In this document: positions 49,001 through 55,000 of the stretch, piece by piece
How the letters are laid out: every line of letters starts with the position of its first letter
Position numbering within the stretch: the stretch's first letter is position 1
NCBI GenBank assembly: GCA_000320545.1
Contig: ADNK01001197.1
Location: 242,501-297,500, forward strand
Direction: 5' to 3'
Origin: Bigelowiella natans CCMP2755
Lineage: Eukaryota > Cercozoa > Chlorarachniophyceae
DNA: 55,000 nt
The notes under the pieces: model-generated
What the model was told of the DNA's origin: nothing
Database searches by the model: none
Seen by the model: only the letters and a program-made list of their open reading frames with translations
Translations under genes and position numbers: made by a program

Positions 49001-49856
49001 CGTCGATCATATCCTGGAAGCGCGTGGCAAAGTCTCTAACAGGTTCTCTCTCATGCTGCATCATTGCTCTGTATTTTCTAATAGCCTGGGGTAGGGAGTT
49101 AGCATCCTGTTCATTTACAAAAGCCTTCATTATCGCCTCAACGTCTCGTAGCCCACTAACTGTAGTGTGTATTTTCTCTAGCTGCCTGATCCGGGTCCTG
49201 CCTGTCTCGTAAAGGTCCATGGCTTGCTTTATTATAGCTAGCCATTTGAGCTTGTCGTTTTCGGTGGGGTTAGGGGTAAAGTCGCAGAGTATACTCCTAG
49301 CGTTCTTCCACCACCTCCTTGCCTCACCTCTTTTCCCGTTGTATTTCGTTATCATAACCGGTGCTGTTTTAACAGACATGAACTGGGTGTTCCGCTGTAC
49401 CGGCTGCTGCTGCTTGACGGTGCTCTGGGTCGTCCCCCGCGAGGCGCCCAGACCCCCGTCGTTCCTAAACAAAGCTGCCCACTCTGGAGGTAAGTCTGCT
49501 TCGTAATCCATGATGTCCTGCATGATAGCTGCCCAAACATCATGTGTCTGATACTTGTATTCTATCGATACTTTCAGTTTGGCGTAGTTGCTCGCCCTGG
49601 GTCGCAAGGCTCGTAATGCCATTACGACCTTCTTGCTTTCGGCGGCCACGTCCTCGTCGTCCGCCTCGTAGAAGTTCTCCAGTGCCTCTGCTGCTGCATC
49701 TGCTTTCTTAATCCCGGGTGCTGGTCCCGGCGGTGCCTGTGGAGGTGTTCCTCCTCCTTCCTTAGCGTCCGTATCGCCCTTCCTTTCCTGTTTCTGCTCG
49801 TGCCCTTGCACGGCCTGCGAGCCAAAGTCCTGCTGTTCTTCTAGCTGCTGTGACAT
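45978..49856 (-). CDS. Retrotransposon Gag-Pol polyprotein (Gag, PR, RT, RNase H, start of IN)
   Basis: A 1292-codon reading frame with Gag and Pol fused. The Gag-like N-terminus is followed by a zinc knuckle near residues 367-382 with spacing C-X2-C-X5-H-X4-C (CGYCSRKGKHTAKDC), one residue more than the usual X4. Protease: WDSGS near residue 518. Reverse transcriptase: KWHFVVFPYGLS and the catalytic YVDD near 889-892. RNase H: TDWSKLG near 1043 and DHKPLLG near 1107. The integrase N-terminal zinc region starts with HVGENH near 1238. This frame then leaves the integrase reading and stops at 45978. The order PR-RT-RH-IN and the RT/RNase H motifs indicate the Ty3/gypsy type. Confidence 0.9.
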   Translation of the reverse strand: MSQQLEEQQDFGSQAVQGHEQKQERKGDTDAKEGGGTPPQAPPGPAPGIKKADAAAEALENFYEADDEDVAAESKKVVMALRALRPRASNYAKLKVSIEYKYQTHDVWAAIMQDIMDYEADLPPEWAALFRNDGGLGASRGTTQSTVKQQQPVQRNTQFMSVKTAPVMITKYNGKRGEARRWWKNARSILCDFTPNPTENDKLKWLAIIKQAMDLYETGRTRIRQLEKIHTTVSGLRDVEAIMKAFVNEQDANSLPQAIRKYRAMMQHEREPVRDFATRFQDMIDELHDFNYNTGDDQARFEEFKLKIKESTYVTEKGYTTMEAAVQAISLREQEQDRKFTSPKVPGIGNINAIKPQRDWYKDREGNRRCGYCSRKGKHTAKDCRDRKEGRPRMTIRQLNEHYEKLKRKKGRGQGYNNSKWQGSNNGKNNKYKNKKQNSINAIQQQINGILDHLKQAPTKTAVPATQDQDKPMTLDDIKNLGVCNINDEDANRTIKVAMTKVKVKDSYGDYKKLPALWDSGSMPKSFISLSTVRRLGLLDQVTKKERKYAQADGSSSMKTVGELMLKLQIPGSDAETQIKTRVAMTLSMELLLGQDALEKLGGIISFYNHKIYFAKLPKKSGRTISQNMIRLDEWTSESSVNALEFMDLADNKLPTPTELRKKNPGKTIRQITELLDKTPPADDWDIDKGKKYINKILNEKYSDITKPTTKPSSKLTPVKIELKKGYEECIINDPEHRRPEADWEKIEWQINEWAKEGKIEPSNSPWNVRHVLAKKPTYPFFRLAHNFIRHNRVIKRIQTPTPRIDDVIEHVIGYKYYSSLDKNESYMQTPIHKTSRPITAFSSRHRKWHFVVFPYGLSISGDAFSSQNYRAYTHDGMASVLWVFVFVYVDDDIICTNTVVAQIFLLENIFIRFAHFGFTIRLQKCTFLATRIKWCGYYLEQGRITPNPEKVAALQQAPKPKNAKELKSFLQTAAWILRRFSPTYARTAAAFTTAYRKENSVGLSFAKVWAKAGLDAHFDNLIKLCSNTLLNAKLDTTRPATLWTDWSKLGMAAVLTQDQQIIRVWGRACTAAEAKYSPTKGEYKAMTEAQRKLRHYLLSVPSFTLMTDHKPLLGIDRKLEAPNDEYAAMRADTEEFRDKRTVVYAPGDKQLADYFSRLFEKKVPTQVTPMVNAITFEDGDFLPEPEELQHLQEHLDKYKHKHEVLSDRIYVYTNNVRRTYVPRRTRGALLFTAHGPAHVGENHITALLYHYYWPYKLKEIRRDKDIPAWLQVLQLEGGRRRHQGVQQEPCI

Positions 49857-49895
49857 TGTTAGTCAAATCGTTTCCCGTGTGTGGAAGCCAAAGGT

Positions 49896-50221
49896 TGTTG
49901 CGCGTAAGGTGTTCACAGGCCGAGGCGCTACGTGCACAAGTAGGCAGGGGGGGGGAAAGGCACGTTTGCTTCCTTTTGAAGAGTTGTGTTTATTTTTATT
50001 AAAGATTATATTTTTATTAAATCGTGCACTGCGTAATCATTCGCGAAGCTTTCGCGAATGCCGCCGCACGTGGGGCAGCACACTTCCGGTGTGCTGCCAT
50101 GAGTCCCGCCGGAACCCACGTGCCTATGCTGTATTAATATCTACGTTATCTATATTCTATATCCGCGACAACCCCTTTGTTGTCGCACGTGACTTGTGCC
50201 CGCGTAGTGGTACGCGCTACA
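49896..50221 (-). repeat. 5' LTR of the retrotransposon
   Basis: 326 bp, identical to the left copy line by line. In the element's orientation it begins TGTAGCGCG and ends GCGCAACA. The ORFs that appear inside both LTRs on the plus strand are duplicates of each other and are not genes. Confidence 0.93.
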
Positions 50222-50225
50222 TGTT

Positions 50226-50446
50226 GGCTTGTTGCTCACATTAGATTTGCACTCATCACTGCTGTACGACGTACCGCCGTACGTGTTGGTTCGCCTCGCA
50301 TCGCCACGCATTACTAGATCCACAATGGTTGCTATATATATTGCATGCTATGCATGTACGTAGTTCGTCCATGCTAGCATGCATGCCACCAATGAAATGA
50401 TCCGTCACGTGTAAATGTGTAAATGTGGTGCGCTGTCATCTAGCTG

Positions 50447-50488
<42 letters not shown>

Positions 50489-50929
50489 ATGGTACACGTG
50501 CACACTCAATGCATCGCTAGTATATGCATGCGGTAGCGTTTTCTCCGTTCTAGTCTAGTAGTGTAACTAGGTAATCGTGCGCGTTAGCAGGTGTCAGCGA
50601 GAACGATTCGGAACGAGTGTGCACAGCACTAGAGCAATGCTGCACGTACGCACATCTAGACATGCATGCCACGCGCTGCGCGCGCCTGCCTTGCATGCTT
50701 GCGGTACGTACATGCATGCGATTCGTTCCAGGGTTGATAATCATCATCATTTGGTCATACGATACTGGATGATTAAGCCGACCTATGGCAAATGTTATTG
50801 CGTTCAGTGTAATGATACGACGTATTCAGATGGAAATTGGTCCGTGAGAACATGATGTTGTCACATGACACTTCTCTTCAGCACTTCCTAAAGATGAACG
50901 CTACATTGAGACTTGTTTCTGACTCGATA
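50226..50929. other. CATG/CTAG-rich intergenic segment with (GT)n tract
   Basis: Continuation of the island interrupted by the retrotransposon. A (GT)n tract lies at about 50450-50486. The segment from 50740 to 50929 is ordinary 3' flank of the phosphoglycerate mutase gene. Confidence 0.55.
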
Positions 50930-53031
50930 TCATTTCGACTTTCCCTGGTTTGCGACTGCTTCCATTTCTGCTTTCAACTTGTCCTAAATTGAATCGTAAC
51001 CATTTGAGTGAAAGTGGCACAACGACAGTCTAGCAGTATTAATGTGTGCTGGACCTCATCCGCGAGATAAAATTTTTTGATGACCCCTAAGTTCGAATCC
51101 AGCTCGTACCTGCATAGTTATCCGTGCTCAAAATGATTTCGACTAAGGATGTAAGACTTTTACACAAGCGGAATGCCAGTCGGAATATTAACTCCCGGAA
51201 TGTCTTCGTCAGAAATCTTTTCAAAACATAATGAAACATATCACCACGACTTGAGGATTGTTATTTAAGCATGATGCCTCAAAATTTAAGTTTGTAACAC
51301 CTTCTCCAGATGTTTTACAAGGGCCCGCAGAGAATTTCCATGTGCTGCAATAAGAACTCTTGTGCCTGAAAACCATTTTTCTCATTGATGATATTGTGTG
51401 GAGTTTACAAAACAAAAACCTTTTTTAATTTCCGGAGCAATCTCTTCATTCCACAATGGCATCACTCTGAAGTACTGGACTCAGTCAAGTTCTTTTACAT
51501 GCATACACCGAACATTCGACGATGATATTATCAGAACAACGAAATAAAATGACCGTTCCACTGTATCCTTGAGGCATTCACTCTTTGGAAGGTACTTTCT
51601 ATCAACATTCTGAGAAAACATAATTTTTTTTGGGATAAATTATCAATTGTGTAATCACTAGAAAAGGGGGAATTATTGGCACCTTATATCTTGGGTTGTT
51701 AGGAGGGAAATGTTCTGATTTTTCATCGATTGGAGGTGGCGGAATGTCATATGACCGCCTCCATGTATGAACCTTGTAGAGATAGATAAACTAATCAGAA
51801 ACTTTACAATGCCAAAAATGGAGGTCCTATTTATTAAGAATCCAGGAGAACCTGTTGATCACCATGCTTCTGGGCAGTCTCTTTTTTGTTCAATCCTGTA
51901 ATTAAAAATAAAGAAAAATCAAACAAGGAGATGCACATTCGGTTGTTTATGTGTGTCCGAGAAGCGATGAAGCATCATGACGGCGTTTTTTTTCAGATGA
52001 TGGGAATTGCAGTGTTCTTATGGATCAAGATTCATTGGGCAGCGCCGCCATCATGATCATCATTATCATCATGTGTATTCTGAGCTCAACGGTGTTGACT
52101 TCCGACATAAATATTAAACACACGCGCGCACACACACAACATTAATTTTTACGTATACATGTTTTATACATGGAGGGAGACCAGGAAATACATCAATAAC
52201 ATATTCTAGGTACATGTGCAACCTGTTAATCCGCCGTAATGCCTTTCATTCAATCTCCACCGCCTGGAGAACAACGGCGTAAAGTGAATAAATTTACATA
52301 TATTTGGCAAAATAAATTTTACCTCCGTACTGGGATCCAGTGAAGATCCATTTCGTTCTGTATAATTAGAAGATTTATGAAGCTTGGAATAAGATCAAAA
52401 TGCAAGAATGAACAAATTACTTGGACATGATAGAGTGTCTTAACAGCGCGCTTGAGGTATGATGTGTAAGCAATGTCGAACGTATACCCTATTATCAGAA
52501 GGTATGAGTTTTATGCCACAAGTTACTAAGGGCTTGTATTGCCAAGAATTATGTCGTTTCAAGTAAAGGGTTGTGGAATTGCACCCTTTTCCTTTAATGC
52601 CCTTCCTCCTTTTATCGCCTCGCTTTCTCCTTGTTCCGTTAGATCAGGATCAGCCCATCCAGTAAAAAGATTGTCTTTATTCCACTAGGAGGGAAGAGGA
52701 TGGAAATTAGAATTAGGCAGCTCGAAGTGCATCCCACCTTACAATCAGCTACTACTACTACTGAATACTAATACAACTGATACTTTCAAACAGAAAACAC
52801 CAACTCACCTGACTTTGACCATGGCGAACAACCACAAGAGTAAAATTTTGATCTTTTGCTTTGACCTGTAGGTTTTTAAATACATTCATCTGTGCTTCAA
52901 TGTCGCAACTGTAGAGGAGGAGGAGGAGGAGGAGGAGGAGGAGGAGGAGAAGAAGGAGGAGGAGAAGGAGGAGAACGCGAAACCTCAGTCACTGCTTTCT
53001 CCTGTCGTGTTTTTGAAGCTCCTCCTCCCAT
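50930..53031 (-). CDS. PGAM: 2,3-bisphosphoglycerate-dependent phosphoglycerate mutase, with a possible myristoylated N-terminus
   Basis: Interconverts 3- and 2-phosphoglycerate in glycolysis. Fourteen exons, all in phase: 53031-52984, 52865-52809, 52684-52585, 52488-52421, 52357-52323, 52263-52223, 51895-51852, 51772-51683, 51609-51554, 51466-51420, 51365-51301, 51216-51164, 51109-51055, 50983-50930; 270 residues. Catalytic His31 is in [11 protein letters not shown]. Other landmarks: [37 protein letters not shown] (acid Glu109), [35 protein letters not shown] (His204), [13 protein letters not shown] and the flexible tail [11 protein letters not shown]. The first exon encodes MGGGASK, a good N-myristoylation signal. 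An alternative start at 52889 (MNVFKNLQ, reading straight into exon 2) would give a soluble form without it. Confidence 0.93.
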
Positions 53032-53085
53032 TGTTGTAAAGTAAGCACAAGAGTAGTTGTACGAGTCTCTTCGACGATGTGATTA

Positions 53086-53086
<1 letters not shown>

Positions 53087-53122
<36 letters not shown>
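53087..53122. repeat. (GA)n microsatellite in a divergent promoter
   Basis: GA run in the 372 bp gap between the start codons of phosphoglycerate mutase and the secreted-protein gene. Confidence 0.85.
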
Positions 53123-53127
<5 letters not shown>

Positions 53128-53403
53128 TTTTACGAGATGGTCTATCTGTAGAAACATATCTAATGGAATCGCAACTTTTTGCTTGTCGCAGAAAACAAAG
53201 CGCATATAAATTTGGGTAAATTTAGCAATTGGATTTTGGCTGCGTGAGAATGACGTGATTCTCTTCCAGAAGTCAAAGGAGGAGGAGGAGGAGGAGGAAG
53301 ACGACGACGAGGACGATCCGCAAGAATCGTGGCAATAATCGAAGAATCCATATTAGTACTAGTATTAAAAGATCACCGTGCCGAACTTCGGGCTCAACAG
53401 GCC

Positions 53404-55000
53404 ATGAAACTCTCGGCGTTCATCATCTTTGCGTCATCTATTCTTCACATCTTAGCTTCTTCAGATCAAAAAGAAAGTAGAATCCTAGTTATTGTTGCGT
53501 TCATTGCTCACTGGTGAAAATTTGCAGATTGCAGGGTTCTTCAAGTATTCGGGTTTCAACCAAGATTGAAGGATCTTGCGGATGGGTTATATAGGTATCA
53601 TGTGAGCTTTGATGAGTGATTCGGATGTAATGTCAAGCCTTTGTACTACCCGAATCAGATTAAATACAACAGTGGGAGCTAAAGTTGGTGGAAGAGAATT
53701 TTACTCTAAGTTGGATGATAAAGGCCATGTAAAGATGGTACGTAATTCCAAATTAATACAAAGACTGACAGCTTTTCAATACTTTCATCATCATTCTATC
53801 TGAATATCAGACTATCTACTTCGACTCCGATAGAGGGGAATGGAATATTGGTCGAAAACCTGGTGGGAACACAGGTGCCTGCACCGTCGATACATTAAAA
53901 GTGGAAAAGGATTACTCAAATCCATTACGAGCTTGAAATTTTGTTCGGTGTACATATCGTGTTGTCTGTGAGTGTGCTCTAAGTAGAAGAAGATCAATAC
54001 GCGTTAACTGAGTGGTGTGTACTTTTGTGCGTGTATGTGTTGCGCCTGTGCACGTGATTTGTGTGTTTGGGGGACTACTACTGCTGGTGAAATCGCAAGT
54101 TATTGCATATAAGGCATCGAAGGCATCTCCTCAGGACAAATCAGGAGGTGGGTCCTTTCAAATCAAGGACAACAAGAATAACAACATATCACTTGTGCTA
54201 GTCTCTTTCACCAGAACAACGAGAATAAAATACTCGTGTTTCTCTCCTGCACAGGAAAATGGAGTCTTTATCAAGGTGGTGGAAAATGGGAAAAGATGCC
54301 TCTCGAAATAACATGCGGTCAGTAAAATGTACTCCATTGATTCAGAGAAGTAAAATAAAATTGTGATCGCTATATACCACCATACAATCAGTGAGTGCGA
54401 ATCCAACCCATCAAGAATTCACAAAGAAGAAGAAGAAGGATTTGGACGATGGAAAATTGGATGAGTCGGTTGTAGTACCAAGGACAAATAACAACGCAGG
54501 AACAACTCACAATTCGTCGAGGAAAATCGATGATGTCCCAGCCAACATTTCAAAAGATTCTTCTTCTCCTCCTCCTCCTCAAAGGGTGACAAGCAGAGCA
54601 GGGAGTTCAGATGGCGAAACTTTCCCATCAAATCATACGACGAAAACGACGATGACGACGAATATAGGAACAGATAATACCAGGGATAAGACAGACTTAA
54701 GTGGAGGAGGGAGTAACGTCGTCAACAACACTAAAGTTTCTTCAATCACAAACATTTCCGACTCGCCAGGTGCTCCAGGTTCAATCAACGATAGCAACGA
54801 AAGCAACGACACAGATAACGACGCAAAAGAAGAAACGGGCATGAGTTTGTCTACGATCTCCTCCTCCTCCTCCTCCTCCTCCTCCTCTTATAGGGAAACA
54901 ACCTCCCCAAGTGGAACAGGAGGATCTCAAAGGGGAAGGTCCTCTGGCTCCATAGAGAATGGGCATCATCATCCCGAAACAAACAGTGTAAATACCGAAA
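53404..55000 (+). CDS. Secreted Ser/Thr/Asn-rich (mucin-like) protein, 3' partial
   Basis: The ATG at 53404 opens a classic signal peptide (MKLSAFIIFASSILHILA). Exons: 53404-53476; a second around 53536-53600 (VLQVFGFQPRLKDLADG); 53673-53737 (KVGGREFYSKLDDKGHVKM); 53811-53874 (TIYFDSDRGEWNIGRKPGG); 54255-54317 (KWSLYQGGGKWEKMPLEITC); then from about 54389 open to the end of the window. The last three junctions agree in phase, those before 53673 do not fully. The two short aromatic/Gly exons look like an extracellular beta-rich module. The long last exon is rich in Ser, Thr, Asn and Lys with NHT, NNT and NIS sequons and a Ser run. Function unknown. Head-to-head with the phosphoglycerate mutase gene. 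Confidence 0.6.

Larger units (their letters stand above)
44492..50225 (-). mobile_element. Complete Ty3/gypsy-like LTR retrotransposon
   Basis: The element is flanked by the 4 bp direct repeat TGTT (44492-44495 and 50222-50225). LTRs at 44496-44821 and 49896-50221 have TG...CA ends. On the minus strand the right LTR is the 5' LTR. The polypurine tract TTGGGGGAGG (complement of 44822-44831) abuts the 3' LTR. A likely primer-binding site starts with TGG about five bases inside the 5' LTR (region 49875-49890). Gene order is Gag, protease, reverse transcriptase, RNase H, integrase. It is inserted in the convergent space between the ferredoxin and phosphoglycerate mutase genes. Confidence 0.93.

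Noticed and set aside
45420-49506. Plus-strand ORFs across the retrotransposon (for example 47566-48030)
   Set aside because: They are antisense shadows of the Gag-Pol frame, with no motif or start context of their own.
51083-51097. GTTCGAATCC, resembling a tRNA B box
   Set aside because: It is the antisense of the conserved YELDSN codons of phosphoglycerate mutase.

Overview
The window is nuclear DNA of an intron-dense unicellular eukaryote. GT-AG introns split almost every gene into exons of 11 to 200 bases, so most genes are invisible as long ORFs. I rebuilt them by hand, matching splice sites, reading phase and protein motifs. The lineage cannot be fixed from sequence alone. UFM1, ATG101, SPT4, an INO80-type ARP8, a mitochondrial [2Fe-2S] ferredoxin and a BPG-dependent phosphoglycerate mutase argue for a free-living protist with a fairly complete eukaryotic core. 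Most track ORFs in the first 37 kb are shadows of microsatellites.

Layout. 58-3417 (+): 3' part of a leucine-rich-repeat protein, about one repeat per exon. 4467-10312 (-): ARP8, about 25 exons. 10590-13960 (+): telobox Myb protein. 16494-17100 (-): ankyrin-repeat gene with a duplicated exon. 18161-20737 (-): unrecognised gene. 21093-22559 (+): intronless MFS/SLC17-like transporter. 24668-26143 (-): unrecognised low-complexity protein. 26738-33138 (-): pepsin-like protein whose second catalytic motif is degenerate. 33518-34734 (-): secreted or anchored Cys-rich PAN-like protein. 34829-35853 (-) and 35917-36840 (+): two unrecognised genes. 39505-40199 (-): ATG101. 40454-40869 (+): SPT4. 42466-43085 (-): UFM1. 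43421-44189 (+): ferredoxin. 44496-50221: complete Ty3/gypsy-like LTR retrotransposon on the minus strand, with identical LTRs. 50930-53031 (-): phosphoglycerate mutase. 53404 to the window end (+): secreted Ser/Thr/Asn-rich protein.

Architecture. Six gene pairs are head-to-head with 63-372 bp between start codons. The convergent (tail-to-tail) spaces are long and filled with a distinctive DNA rich in CATG, CTAG and TGCA, quite unlike the microsatellite-rich gene bodies. The retrotransposon sits in one of these spaces. Several otherwise convincing genes carry a single-base discrepancy in or near a homopolymer, which points to assembly indels or less likely to frameshifting.
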